From Iris pallida (Eukaryota; Streptophyta; Magnoliopsida; Asparagales; Iridaceae), in contig JANAVB010004074.1 in the NCBI GenBank assembly GCA_029216955.1, positions 32,896 to 96,895 on the forward strand: a stretch of DNA of 64,000 nt. The letters run 5' to 3'. Under the pieces are notes generated by a model. The model saw nothing but the letters and a program-made list of their open reading frames with translations, made no database searches and had not been told where the DNA came from. The position numbers were made by a program, and so were the translations under genes. Shown here one piece after another: positions 35,985-47,798 of the stretch. The stretch's first letter is position 1. Every line of letters begins with the position of its first letter.

Positions 35985-36731
35985 TGAAAGAGTCCAAGCA
36001 AATGGTGTGTCTTATCTTACAACGGATATATGGACATCATTGCAAAAAATTAATTATATGTGTCTTACGACACATTATATAAACGATGATTAGAAATTGA
36101 AAAAATAAAATAATTTTTTGTCCAATTTCAAGTCATAAAGGTGAGGCTATCGGAAAAGCGGTAGAAAAGTGCTTGCTTGAGTGGGATATTGATAGGATAT
36201 TTACTATCATGGTCGACAATGCTAGTTTCAATGATGTTGCTATTTCTTGTTTAAGCAAAAAATAAATAAATTCAATAGCATTCTACAATGCAAATTTTTG
36301 CACATGCGGTACATTCTCCATATCATCAATTTTGTTGTGGTTGACGACTTGAAATTGATGTCTCCATTGGTTGCTCTTGTTCTTAATGCGGTAAGATATG
36401 TGAGACATTCTCCTAGTCGATTTCAAAAGTTCAAGGAGTGTTGAAGCCGAAAAGATACAAAGCAAGAAGATGTTGTGTCTTGATGTGGGCACTCGTTGGA
36501 ACTCTACATTTTTGATGTTGGATATGGCACAAAGGTTTGTAAGTGCCTTTGAGAGGTAAGCCGGACAAGATCCTTGGATCATAGTAGAGCTAGCGGAGAA
36601 TGGTGGGTATCCTAGTCAGGATGATTGGGCTAATTCAAGAAGACTGTGCACATTCCTAGAACACTTTTATGAACTTTGCGTATCTCGGGATTATTATATA
36701 CCACTTGCAATAATTCCTTTGATGAAATTAG
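35985..36731 (+). pseudogene. hAT transposase, central part, plus arm
   Basis: Scattered frames encode YLTTDIWTSLQKINYMCLTTH, AIGKAVEKCLLEWDIDRIFT and LKLMSPLVALVLNAVRYVRH, then TRWNSTFLMLDMAQRF, the usual hAT catalytic-region landmarks. Stops and frameshifts abound. It breaks off where chromovirus C is inserted. About 1.3 kb present in the minus arm, including the BED finger, is deleted here. Confidence 0.8.
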
Positions 36732-36762
36732 AATAGTGGATAACTTCATCTGTATTTTTCTG

Positions 36763-37642
36763 ATCGAGCAGAGCCCCTTTTCTATATCGATGCACCTGCG
36801 TCGCCACCACAGCATAGCATCATCAGAAAAATATAGGGACGCTGTGTTTACCTTGTCGGTCTCATCCTCGATGCGGACCGCCTTTAAGTAGCGCTCGACA
36901 TTCCAGATGAAGTTATCTACCTCCTTCGTGTCCCGTACGTCAGTGAAGGGTTTGGGTTCTGGATACTTCACCCTCTGTGTCGACTCCCTCCTCGGAGTCG
37001 GACCACCAGCAATGGCCCTCTCGAGGACCTCCGCCTTGGTTTGTAGCTCTTTGCGTAGTTCGGCAATCTCCGCCTTAGTGGCCTTTTGTTTCTCCTCGAA
37101 CTCGGCCTACATCTCGCGGAGATGCTCTCGGAACTTCGACATAGTCGTGGCGACGTCCGCCTCGAAACCCTGGGCGAATTCCTCGTGAGCCGCTTGGGTT
37201 TGCTCCACTTGAAATTTGACGCCCGTCACACCTTTCTCCAGCATCTCAATCCGTTCAGCCAACTTGCCAAGAGCCCGTTCCATCGACGGTTCCTTGCTCT
37301 TGCCCTTCCTCGAGGTCTTCGCCTTCTCCTTAGGCGATGCGGGTTGCTCGTTGATGATTGCTTCGGTCGTAGACATGACGGCGATCGAACCTTTGCTCTG
37401 ATACCACTTGTCACGGACTTAGTATTTTTGCTAGTACTTCATCCCGTGCGGCGTACTGTCTTTTCCCTCAAAGATCCGTGCAAGCCTTCCCAACCCGACT
37501 TAGCTAGATCGCTAAGAAAATTAGAATAGTGGAGCAAAGATGGACTCGTAAGAATCTCTTTATTAACTTGAAGAATGCTTACAATGAAGGTGGTGATGAA
37601 CAAATGAAAGCCTCCCTCTTTTATAAGTGCTCAGAGAGCTTC
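36763..37642 (-). repeat. Inverted copy of gag start, primer site and LTR of chromovirus C
   Basis: The minus strand encodes MSTTEAIINEQPASPKEKA from 37376 and KYPEPKPFTDVRDTKEVDN further in, matching the plus-strand gag at 37921. The inverted primer site GCTCTGATACCA is at 37391-37402, and LTR sequence runs to about 37642, where both copies face each other around TATAAAAG/CTTTTATA boxes. Confidence 0.9.
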
Positions 37643-37888
37643 TTCCAGGACTTTCCATGTAAAGCTCTCTGAGCACTTATAAAAGGGGGAGGCTTTCATT
37701 TGTTCCTCACCACCTTCATTGTAAGCATTCTCCAAGTTAATAAAGAGATTCTTACGAGTCCATCTTTGCTCCACTATTCTAATTGCGATCTAGCTAAGTC
37801 GGGTTGGGAAGGCTTGCACGGGTCTTTGAGGAAAAAGACAGTGCGCCACACGGGACGAAGTGCTAGCAAAAGCACTAAGTCCGTGACA
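37643..37888 (+). repeat. 5' LTR of chromovirus C, truncated
   Basis: Matches the 3' half of the LTR at 42465-42979, starting TTCCAGGACTTTCCATG and ending GTGACA. It keeps the TATA box (TTATAAAAGGGGG) but lacks about 260 bases of U3. Confidence 0.9.
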
Positions 37889-37890
37889 AG

Positions 37891-37902
37891 TGGTATCAGA
37901 GC
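37891..37902 (+). other. Primer-binding site of chromovirus C
   Basis: TGGTATCAGAGC, two bases after the LTR end. Confidence 0.92.
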
Positions 37903-37920
37903 AAAGGTTCGATCGCCGTC

Positions 37921-39068
37921 ATGTCTTCGACCGAAGTAATCATCAACGAGCAACCCGCATCGCCTAAGGAGAAGGCGAAGACCTCGAGGAAGGGCAAGAG
38001 CAAGGAACCGTCGATGGAACGGGCTCTTGGCGAGTTGGCTGAACGGATTGAGATGTTGGAGAAAGGCGTGACGGGCGTCGAATTTCAAGTGGAGCAAAAC
38101 CAAGCGGCTCATGAGGAATTCTCCCAGGGTTTGGAGGCGGACGTCGCCACGGCTATGTCGGAGTTCCGAGAGCATCTCTACGAGATGCATGCCGAGTTCG
38201 AGGAGGAACGAGAGGCCACTAAGGCGGAGATTGCCGAACTACGCAAAGAGCTACAAACCAAAGCGGAGGTCCTCGAGAGGGCCATTGCTGGTGGTCCGAC
38301 TCCGAGGAGGGAGTCGACACAGAGGGTGAAGTATCCAGAACCCAAACCCTTCACTGGCGTACGGGACGCGAAGGAGGTGGATAACTTTATCTGGAATGTC
38401 GAGCGCTACCTAAAGGCGGTCCGCATCGAGGATGAGACCGACAAGGTAAACACGTCCCTGTATTTTTTTGATGATGCTATGCTGTGGTGGCGACGCAGGT
38501 GCATCGATATAGAAAAGGGGCTCTGCTTGATCGAGATTTGGGAGGATCTCAAGAAGGAGATTAAGTCTCAATTCTACCCGAAGAACGTGGAGTACGTCGC
38601 GAGACGGAGTTTGCGACAACTCAAACACACCTGGTCCGTCAAGGAGTATGTGGCGGAGTTCATCCGCCTGATGCTTTCCATTTCCACTATGGGTGAAGAG
38701 GATCGCCTGTTCCACTTCCTGGAGGGTCTACAACTATGGGCGGCACAAGAATTGCAGGGACAAGATGTGTCAGATGTGAACGCGGCTGTTGCGGCAGCCG
38801 AAAAGCTGATGGAGTATCGACGGAGGGATGCCCCAAAGCCCAAGGAAAAGACCACCACCAAGTTCAATGGTGGGGGAGAGAAGAAGAACAATAGAAAGGG
38901 AGACCCACCGAAGGACAAGCAGCACGCAAAGCCTTCGACGGAGCGGAAGATTGAATGCTTCCTGTGCGGAGGAAATCACTTCGCACGTGACTGTCCGAAC
39001 AAAGGCAAGAGGGTGAACGCGGTTCAAGCGAGGAGGCCGAGGACGAGGAGCCTAAGAAGGGGGCTCAC
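37921..39068 (+). pseudogene. Gag of chromovirus C
   Basis: Starts MSSTEVIINEQPASP. Residues 35-125 look like coiled coil (ELAERIEMLEKG, ELRKELQTKAEVLERA). The gag core has FIWNVERYLKAVRI and AMLWWRRRCIDIEKG. One zinc knuckle, CFLCGGNHFARDC, sits near residue 345. The frame shifts near 39027, shortly after the knuckle, before the protease. Confidence 0.88.
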
Positions 39069-39488
39069 ATGGGTGCCCTGGGCCTATTGAATGTTTTGAA
39101 GAGCAAGGTGGTAGTGTCCAAGACCCCGAATCGAGAGCTGATGTACGTGGACGTGAAGATCAACGGCTACAACACCAGGGCGATGGTCGACACAGGGGCA
39201 ACCCACAACTTTACCTCAGACGCAAAGGTCCGACGCTTAAGTCTAGTGCTGGAAAAAGACTCGAGCACGATAAAGGCAGTCAACTCTGAGGCACGCCCCG
39301 TGCAGGAGGTGGCCAAAGGAGTGAAGATCCATGTGGGAGACTGGACGGGTGTCACCAGTCTCACGGCAGCACCACTGGATGACTTCAACATATCCTCGGG
39401 ATGGACTTCCTTACTTCGGCAAAGGCGGTCCCAATGCCGCATCTGGGAGTCGTCGGGATCATGGAGGAGAGCTCCCCGTGCATGGTGA
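39069..39488 (+). pseudogene. Aspartic protease of chromovirus C
   Basis: Active site AMVDTGATHNFTSD near residue 40 and [13 protein letters not shown] downstream. A one-base frameshift near 39395 moves reading to the frame of the following RT. Confidence 0.85.
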
Positions 39489-41000
39489 CAGCTGCACGAG
39501 GCGAGCTTGCGAAGGGGAAGGCTCTCTCCGCATTACAACTCAAGAAGGGGATGCGACACCGAGAGACGACTTACCTTGCGGTGCTCAAGACGGAAGAGGC
39601 GCCCGTGCAGGGGATCTTCCGCTTGAGATCGATGACGTCCTTGTGGAGTTCGGGGACATCATGCCGAAGGAGTTGCCAAAGAGGCTACCTCCGCGGAGGG
39701 AGGTAGACCACGCCATCGAGTTGGAGCCGGGCACGAAGCCGCCCGCCATGGCTCCATATCGCATGGCCCCGCCCGAGCTAGACAAGTTGAAGAAGCAACT
39801 CAAGGAGCTGCTGGACGCGGGATTCATCAGACCGTCGAAGGCCCCGTATGGTGCACCGGTGCTATTCCAGAAGAAGAAGAAGGACGGAAGCCTTCGTTTG
39901 TGCATTGACTATCGTGCACTAAACAAGGTAACCGTCAAGAACAAATATCACATCCCGTTGGTGGCGGACCTGTTCGACCAACTGGGAGGCCCGAGATACT
40001 TCTCCAAACTTAATCTGCGCTCGGGGTATTATCAGGTCCGGATTGCGGAGGGCGACGAGGCTAAGACGACGTGCGTCACGAGGTATGGCACATATGAGTT
40101 TTTAGTTGTGCCTTTTGGTCTAACAAATGCTCCTGCGACTTTTTGTACTTTGATGAACAAGCTCTTTCATCCCTACCTGGATCGGTTCGTCGTGGTCTAT
40201 CTCGACGGCATCGTCGTGTACTCAAACACGATGGAGGAGCACATCGAGCATTTGAAGACCGTCTTCCGAGTGCTGAGGGAGAACGAACTCTTCTTCAAGC
40301 GGGAGAAGTGCTCATTTGCACAAGAAGATGTGTCGTTCTTGGGGCACTGGGTCGGGCATGGCAAGATATGGATGGACGGCGCAAAGGTCCAGTCCATACA
40401 GGAGTGGGAGGCTCCCACCAAGCCGACGGAGCTGCGATCGTTCCTTGACTTGGCAAACTACTATCGGCGGTTCATCCGGGGATATTCCGCCATCGCAGCG
40501 CCTCTGACCGATCTACTGCGGAAGGATCGGGCGTGGAGCTGGACGTCCCGATGCGAGGAGGCATTCGAGGCACTAAAGCGGACTGTGACGGAGGAGCCGG
40601 TCTTATCTCTACCGGACTACTCCAAGGCGTTCGAAGTGCACACGGACGCGTCCGACTTCACCATCGGTGGGATGCTGGTGCAGGAAGGGCACCCCATCGC
40701 GTTCGAGAGCCGCAAGTTGAATGATACCGAGCGGCGTTACACGGTGCAAGAGAAGGAGATGACTGCGGTCGTACATAGCTTGAGGACATGGCGGCACTAC
40801 CTTCTCGGCACCAAGTTCGTGGTCATGACGGACAATATTGCCACGAGCTACTTTCAGTCCCAGAAGAAGCTATCTCCGAAGCAGGCGAGATGGCAAGATT
40901 TTCTAGCCGAGTTCGACATGGAGTTGCAGTACAAATCCGGCAAAGAAAATCAGGTGGCCGATGCGCTTAGCAGGAAGGCCGAGCTCGCATCACATTCTGG
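39489..41000 (+). pseudogene. Reverse transcriptase and RNase H of chromovirus C, YLDG box
   Basis: RT motifs [30 protein letters not shown] and [12 protein letters not shown] are present. The catalytic box at 40198-40209 reads YLDG where YLDD is expected, so the second metal-binding aspartate is missing; elements A and B here keep FIDD. RNase H follows with [34 protein letters not shown] and [10 protein letters not shown], ending [11 protein letters not shown]. The frame from 39331 is open to 41076. Confidence 0.9.
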
Positions 41001-42211
41001 ACCGTGTTCGAGTGGGTATCATGGAGGACCCCCTAACACAGGCCATAATGAAGCTTGCCAAGGAGGGCAAAACTAGGTTCTGGCTGAAAGACGGACTTCT
41101 CTACACCAAGGGCGACAGGGTAGTCGTGCCTAGGTGGAGTGGCTTGCGGAGACAGCTGCTCAAGGAGTGCCATGATACGAAGTGGGCTGGACATCCGGGA
41201 CAGAAGCGGACTTTGGCGCTGCTGGAGGCCGGATACTACTGGCCTCGCATGTGCGAGGATGTGGAGGACTATGTTCGCACTTGTCTTGTGTGCCAACAAG
41301 ACAAGGTGGACCATCAGAAGCCCGGGGCCTACTGGAGCCTCTTCCCGTGCCGAGCAGACCGTGGGAGAGCATATCGATGGACTTTATCTCCGTCCTGCCG
41401 AAAGTGGGGGCGCTTGGGTCCATTCTCGTAGTGGTGGACCGGTTCTCAAAGTACGCTTGCTGCTTCAATGGACTGCACAACAGAGGAGGCCGCGCGACTG
41501 TTCATCAGCCACGTGGTGAAGTTTTGGGGCATCCCGGTCAACATTGTCAGCGACCGAGATCCCCGCTTCACGGGAAAGTTCTGGACGTAAGTGTTTAAAA
41601 TCCTCGGGACGGACTTACACTTCTCGACCAGCTTCTACCCGCAGATGGACGGACAGACCGAGCGGGTCAACTCGCTACTCGAGGAGTACTTGCGGCACTT
41701 TGTGAGTGCCAACCAGAGGGATTGGGTGCATCACCTCGACGTCGCTCAGTTCTGCTACAATCTGCAACGGAGCGAGTCGTCGCACAGCAGCCCATTCGAA
41801 TTGGTGATGGGTCGCCAACCGCTTGCCCCACACACGCTGAGTGCGGAGTCCTCGAGTAGAAGTCCCGCGGCTAACCAGTTCACTTCAGATTTCAAGGCAA
41901 AGGCAGACATTGCCAAGGCATTTTTGGAGAAGGTCGCGAGGAAGATGAAGAAGTGGGCCGACGCGAAGCGAAGGCCTGTCGAGTACAAGGAGGGGGACAT
42001 GGTGCTAGTGAAGCTACAACCGCAACAGTTCAAGGTGTTCCGCAAGGTGCACAAAGGACTAATCCGGAAGTATGAAGGCCCCTTCCCCGTGCTCAAGAAG
42101 GTAGGCAAGGTGGCCTACAAGCTTGAACTCCCCGCCAAGCTGAAGATTCATCCAGTCTTCCATACAAGTTGCTTGAAGCCGTACCATGAAGACTTGGAGG
42201 ATCCCCAGTGA
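41001..42211 (+). pseudogene. Integrase of chromovirus C
   Basis: Zinc fold: [11 protein letters not shown] and [17 protein letters not shown]. The core continues in a second frame ([17 protein letters not shown]), then a third ([10 protein letters not shown], a TAA at 41588, YPQMDGQTERVNSLLEEY). The GPF-like segment is IRKYEGPFPVL. It ends at an in-frame TGA (42209) that separates it from the chromodomain. Confidence 0.88.
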
Positions 42212-42433
42212 GGAGTTCCGAAGCGACCGACGGCGACCATGACGACATCCTTCGACAAGGAGGTGGAAGCCGTGCTGGACAAGAGGACTATTCGTCGGCG
42301 AGAGGCGTCCCCGTATATGAAGTACCTCATCCAATGGAAGGGCATGCCTTACGGCGAGTCTAGCTGGGAACGTGCTGATACGCTGCATCAGTTCGAAGCC
42401 GAGATCCAGGTATTTCTCAGCGAGCATGGTTGA
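42212..42433 (+). pseudogene. Chromodomain of chromovirus C
   Basis: In the same frame as the integrase after a TGA. AVLDKRTIRRREASPYMKYL followed by IQWKGMPYGESSWERAD keeps the aromatic positions of a methyl-lysine-binding chromodomain, unlike the divergent tails of A and B. Confidence 0.85.
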
Positions 42434-42451
42434 CGAGGGCGTCAACGCCTT

Positions 42452-42464
42452 AGGTGGGGGAGAA
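42452..42464 (+). other. Polypurine tract of chromovirus C
   Basis: AGGTGGGGGAGAA directly before the LTR start TGTAACGTCCC. Confidence 0.9.
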
Positions 42465-42979
42465 TGTAACGTCCCAAATGTTGCACCCCGTCCGAGGTCT
42501 AGTTGCATAACCTTTTCACGGACCAAGGTTATGCGGGAAGCTTCCAGAACATTCTAGAAGATGGCGGAAGGCTCTAGAAGATAGTGGATTTTTCCGGAAG
42601 GCCCAAGATCGTTCTAGGAGGCCCAAGAAGCTTCTGGAATGCCGTGAAGTTTTCTTTTCTGTTGCTAGAGAATAAACCTGGAATATGCCGTTCCAGTAAT
42701 GGTAGAAAAGAATAATCCTTGGAATATTCCTTCCAGGACTTTCCATGTAAAGCTCTCTGAGCACTTATAAAAGGGGGTGGCTTTCATTTGTTCCTCACCA
42801 CCTTCATTGTAAGCATTCTCCAAGTTAATAAAGAGATTCTTACGAGTCCATCTTTGCTCCACTGTTCTAATTTCCTTAGCGATCTAGCTAAGTTGGATTG
42901 GGAAGACTTGCACGGGTCTTTGAGGGAAAAGACAGTGCGCCGCACGGGACGAAGTGCTAGCAAAAACACTAAGTCCGTG
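42465..42979 (+). repeat. 3' LTR of chromovirus C
   Basis: Starts TGTAACGTCCC; TATA box TTATAAAAGGGGG near 42766. The end lacks the final ACA seen in the 5' copy (AAGTCCGTG then hAT sequence). Confidence 0.88.
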
Positions 42980-42984
42980 GATAA

Positions 42985-43675
42985 TGGATATGGTAATATT
43001 TATTACACTAATTCTTGACTTGTCTATCAAGGTCGACTTTGACTTGTCTATCTTTTGCGCACTTCCAGGGAGAGTGTTGACTTTGACTTGTCTATCATGG
43101 TCGATACGATGAGAGAAAGTATCATAAGTATTAGGGAGACTTTGAGAAAATGAATATGGTAATATTTATTACACTAATTCTTGATCCTCGACATAAGTTG
43201 GAGTATGGAATATGCTCTTGATCATCTCTAAGGTCCGGAGAAGAGCGATTATATGAAAAAGAAAAAGAAAAGTGTTGTTTACTCTATGTTCAATGAGTAC
43301 AAAAATATGAGCACTTCTCAAAGTGGTGGCACCACTACTAGTGAAAGAGTTGAACTTCTAATGAAAATCAACTAGCACACCCTATGCAATTGAAGAAGTT
43401 TATGAAAGCCCAATTCAAGAAACATAAGATGAAATTGGGTGGTGGTGATACTAAATCGGAGTTCGATCGATATCTAGATGAGAGTACCGTAGATGACGAC
43501 GACGATGATGATGATTTTAATATTTTGGGATGGTGGAAGCTTAATTCTCCTCGTTTTCCTATCATTTCGAAGGTAGCTCGGGATGTATTGGTCGTTCCTA
43601 TATTTACCTTAGCTTCCGAGTCCGATTTTAGTACCGAGCTTGCCTATCTTGGAATATTTGTATGTCACTTGCAAT
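42985..43675 (+). pseudogene. hAT transposase C-terminal part, plus arm, repeat 1
   Basis: Contains KKFMKAQFKKHKMKLGGGDT, an Asp-rich run, then FNILGWWKLNSPRFPIISKV and RDVLVVP, which is the hAT dimerisation (hATC) domain. It is followed by a second, similar copy. Confidence 0.8.
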
Positions 43676-44230
43676 GATTTCTTTGATGAAATCACCTCTA
43701 TTGACATTCTTTTGTGCACTTCCATGGTGAGTGTTGACTTTGACTTGTCTTCATGACCGATAAGATGAGAGAAAAGTATCAAAAGTATTGGAGGGACATT
43801 GAGAAAATGAATATGATGATATTTATTGCTCCAATTCTTGATCTCCGACATAAGTTGGAATATATGAAATATGCTCTTGATCATCTCTATGGTCCGGAGA
43901 AGAGCAATTTTTTGAAAAAGAAAGTAAAATTGCGTACTCTATGTTCAATGAGTACAAAAACATTGAGCACTTCTCAAAGTGGTGGCACTACTACTAGTCA
44001 AAGAGTTGAACCTTCTAGTGAAATCAACTGGCACGCCATATTCAATTGAAGAAGTTTATGAAAGCCCAATTCAAGAAACATAAGATAGAATTTGGTGGTG
44101 GTGATACTAAATCGGAGTTTGATCGATATCTAGATGAGAGTACCGTAGATGACGATGATGATGATTTTAATATTTTGGGATATTGGAAGCTTAATTCTCT
44201 TCGTTTTCATATCATTTCAAAGATGGCTCG
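43676..44230 (+). pseudogene. hAT transposase C-terminal part, plus arm, repeat 2
   Basis: Repeats the same order: MREKYQKYWRDIEKMNMMIF, LDLRHKLEYMKYALDHLYG, KKFMKAQFKKHK, then FNILGYWKLNSLRF. It ends at the fold-back point near 44231. Confidence 0.8.
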
Positions 44231-46020
44231 GAAGCTACGGTAGATATAGGAACGACCAATCCATCCCAAGCCATTTTCGAAAGGATAGAAAAATAGGAGA
44301 ATTAAGCTTCCACCATCCCAAAATATTAAAATCATCATCATCATTGTCATCTACGGCACTCTCATCTAGATATTGATCAAACTCCGATTTAGTATCACCA
44401 CTACCCAATTTTATCTTATGTTTCTTGAATTGGGCTTTCATAAACTTCTTCAATTGCATAGGGTGTGCCAGTTGATTTTCACTAAAAGTTCAACTCTTAA
44501 ATTAGTGTGCTCATGTTTTTGTACTCATTGAACATAAGAGTATGCAATACTTTTCACTTTCTTTTTATAGAATCGCTTTTCTCCGAAACTTAGAGATGAT
44601 CAAGAGCATATTCCATATACTCCAACTTATGTCAGGGATGAAGAATTGATGCAATAAATATCACCATATTTATTTTCATAATGTCTCTCAAATACTTTTG
44701 ATACTTTCTCTCACCTTATCGGCCATGATAGACAAGTCAAAGTCAACACTCTTCTTCGAAGTGCGCAAAAGAATGTCAATAGAGGTGATTTCATCAGAGG
44801 AATTATTGCAAATAGGATATAATAATTCCGAGAACGCAAGGTAAGTTCATAAAAGTGTTCTAGGAACGTGCACAATCTTCTTGAATTAGCCCAATCATCA
44901 TCACTAGGATATCCACTATTCTCCGCTAGCTCTACTATGATACAAGGATCTTGTCTGACTAACCTCTCAAAGGCACTTTCAAACCTTTATGCCGTATCCA
45001 ATATAAAAATTGTAGAGTTCCAACGAGTGCTCACATCAAGATACAACATCTTATTGTTTTGTATCTTTTCGGCTTCAACACACTCCTTGAACTTTTGAAA
45101 TCGACTAGGAGAATGTCTTACATATCTTACCGCATTACGAACACGAGCAACCGATGGAGACATCAATTTCAAGCCGTCAACCACAACAAGACTGATGATA
45201 TGACAATGCACCGCATGTGTAAAAATTTGCACTGTAGAATGCTATTTTCCCGATTCTGAATTTTTTGCTTAAATAAGAAATAATAACATTATTGGAACTA
45301 GCATTGTCGACCGTGATAGTAAATATCCTATCAATATCCTACTCAAGTAAGCACTTTTCTACCGCTTTTCCGATAGCCTCACCTTTGTGACTTGAAATTG
45401 GACAAAAAATTATTATTATTTTCTTCAATTTCCAATCATCATTTATATAATGTGTCGTAAGACACATATAATTGATTTTTGCAATGATGTCCATGTATCC
45501 GTCGTAAGACACCATTTGCTTGGACTCTTTCAAGTATGTTTTGAACTTACGCTTTTTCTTAGAGTAAATTTCATAACAATCTCGTGCCACGGTATATCTT
45601 GAAGGAATACGAAAGATGGGACACACAACACTCATAAAGTCTCTAAAGCCTTCACACTCCACAAATCGAAACGACAGCTATCAACAATCACCACAGGTGT
45701 TAAGGTCTTTCTCACATCGTCTTGATTAAATTTTCGACTAGTGAGCACTTTATCTGTACCCTTTGCATTCGACTGCATTTGAGTATTGATTGTTTAGAAT
45801 CGTGATTTTTTGGATTCACCGAACATGTATTCCAATGATTTTTCACATTGTTTGTCCAATCTAATTTACTATGACAATAATAATTTTTGCCACAGTACTT
45901 GCAACTAGCTTTTGGACGACCTTACGCATCACAAAATTCTTCAAAATCTACCCAATGAGGAGCTCTCTTCTTCATAGGTTTTCTAGTGACACACAACCTC
46001 GAATTAGGATTCAGAATTGG
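44231..46020 (-). pseudogene. hAT transposase, minus arm
   Basis: Read leftward: a BED zinc finger at 45820-46010 (CKYCGKNYYCHSKLDW then NNVKNHWNTC), a catalytic-region segment at 45339-45662 (FMSVVCPIFRIPSRYTVARD, INYMCLTTHYINDDWKLKK), LKLMSPSVARVRNAVRYVRH and TRWNSTIFILD at 44987-45232, and the hATC domain at 44280-44459 (FNILGWWKLNSP). Several stops and frameshifts. This is the most complete hAT copy in the window, but it lacks its own 3' end. Confidence 0.85.
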
Positions 46021-47798
46021 ATCATTAGTAGCTTAAGGACTAGTTGATGGTTGAGGAGGATCATCTTCCAGCGACATCTAAAATAACAATCGTTCACGCA
46101 ATTGAGTAATCTAAATAAACATGAAAAAATACGCACATTGCATGAGAATAAATATGCACATTGTATGAATATGAATTGTTGCCATTGATTGATTTGGTGC
46201 TACCTATTAAACATGACACAATTAAGTGAGTAACCTAAAGCTAAGCTACCTAATCCTTATCTAACATATTTGACATTCAACATGTTCAAACAGAAATACC
46301 GAGTGCTTAAATAGAGGTAGTCCCAACATGTAAAGTTTACATTGTAATCTAACAGAGTTGGTTACTAACATAGTGTAGAATTTAGAAACTAGTGCAAATA
46401 AGTTATTACATAGTGCATAATGATTGTGACAGAGTGCAGAATAAACAGAAACAAAACTAAATCTAAAAGTACCTTAAATTGTCCTATTACAGAAATACAG
46501 AGTGCAAAATCAGTGTGCCAGAGTGCATAGTAAATTTAAAAGTAGCTCAAATAGCCTTATTACAATTTACATGCAAAGTCAACCAATTTTACGCATGAAA
46601 ACTCTATCAACCACAATAAGCCAGTTGCTGGAAAGACAACTTTTACATGAAACAACCCTATTAAAAGAACTTTCCACATGAAACTAGAAATTAATGAAAC
46701 ACACAGAAAACTTAGTACAACTTTCCACATAATAATATGATATGACACAAAATCCACACCCTAAGAAGCCAGATCCTCATCATCCTCTAGGTGAAAGCCA
46801 GATCATCATGACACAAAAATTAGTACAACTTTCCACATAATAATATGATATGACACAACTTTCCACATAAGTGAAAGTCTAACTTTTGTTTCCAAAGAAG
46901 AGTTTCATTAATTAATTTCTTCTGACTTTCAGTTATAATGGTAGTCTCTCAAGGGAAAGTCTACATCTAAGCATAAAATTCTTTAACAATGAGAAGAAAA
47001 CGAAGAGCACAAACATGCAGCACAATGGCTGTAATCGCTCAATAATGGCATCAACAGTTTATAAAATTACTTGAAAGCCTAACCAAAAAACGGTTGCTAG
47101 AAAATACCCAAATATAGCAAGAAAATGCCCAAATACAGTTTATCTCAGCAAAACAAATACATTTCGTAGAGAATCAAAAACTTATTCCATGGGATCATGA
47201 GCCAAATCCTAAAAAAGTTATGTTTTTTTTTTTCCAGATCCAAATGAAACATATGCTGAAATATAAAAAAATTACAAGAAATTAATTTCAAAGAATACTT
47301 ACTTAGGGTTGGGGCTTAGGTTTCTGGATATTGGATTCCTTAGAAAGCCATAAGAAAGACCGTAAAATCAGAACCAAATCCTAACCTAAGTCGACGAACT
47401 CATACTCGTGAGAGATGGAGACCACCTCAAACTCGAGAGAGTCTTAGTCGAGAGAAAGAGAGTCCAGACTCGAGACTCCGGGAGAGTCCAGGGGGGGGGG
47501 AGAGAGTTTCTCGATAGATCGAAAAAATGAATAGAGGAGAGCGCCGGTGCAGGAACGGAAAGAGAGTAGTTAGGGTTAGGTTTTAGATTTTTAGTGTATA
47601 TATAGACATAAGGGTAAACTAGTAATATCACTTCTATTTCGGATTTCGGTTCGGTTTGATAACCGAAACTCATAACGAAACCCGATATTATAAATTCTGT
47701 GAACCGAATATCGAACCGCCCAATCTAAAACCGATCCGGAAACCGAAATTGGACGGTTCGGTTTTTTTCAGTTTTCAACCGAAATCTGCTCACCCCTA
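46021..47798 (-). other. 5' non-coding part of the minus hAT arm
   Basis: No protein is seen. The outer 900 bases mirror 34955-35900, including the CGAGAGAGTCTTAGTCGAGAG block and the terminal repeat. Confidence 0.75.

Larger units (their letters stand above)
36763..42979 (+). mobile_element. Ty3/gypsy chromovirus C with inverted duplicated 5' end
   Basis: From 37643 it is an ordinary gypsy element: truncated 5' LTR, primer site, gag, protease, RT, RNase H, integrase, a canonical chromodomain and a 3' LTR of about 515 bases. Left of it, 36763-37642 is an inverted copy of its own gag start, primer site and LTR. Codon composition is GC-rich against AT-rich surroundings. Short LTRs and the canonical chromodomain suggest Galadriel- or Reina-like chromoviruses; I cannot decide. 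It is inserted in the plus arm of the hAT composite. Confidence 0.88.
34955..47798. mobile_element. Composite of two inverted hAT elements (with chromovirus C nested)
   Basis: The outer ends are inverted copies of TAGGGGTGAGCAGATTTCGG and stay similar for hundreds of bases, including the 5' untranslated parts. Both arms therefore start with the same transposon end and meet tail to tail near 44231. The plus arm (34955-36731, resuming about 42985-44230) lacks the zinc-finger part. The minus arm (44231-47798) is more complete. The 8 bases outside the two ends (CGTGTGTT and CAATGCAG) do not match, so this is not one simple insertion. Confidence 0.8.

Noticed and set aside
37086..37529. 147-codon plus-strand frame opposite the inverted gag copy, and its mirror at 37774-38190
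   Set aside because: Both are shadows of gag on the other strand.
39585..39905. Minus-strand frames across chromovirus C pol
   Set aside because: High GC content opens antisense frames; the sense strand carries clear RT motifs.
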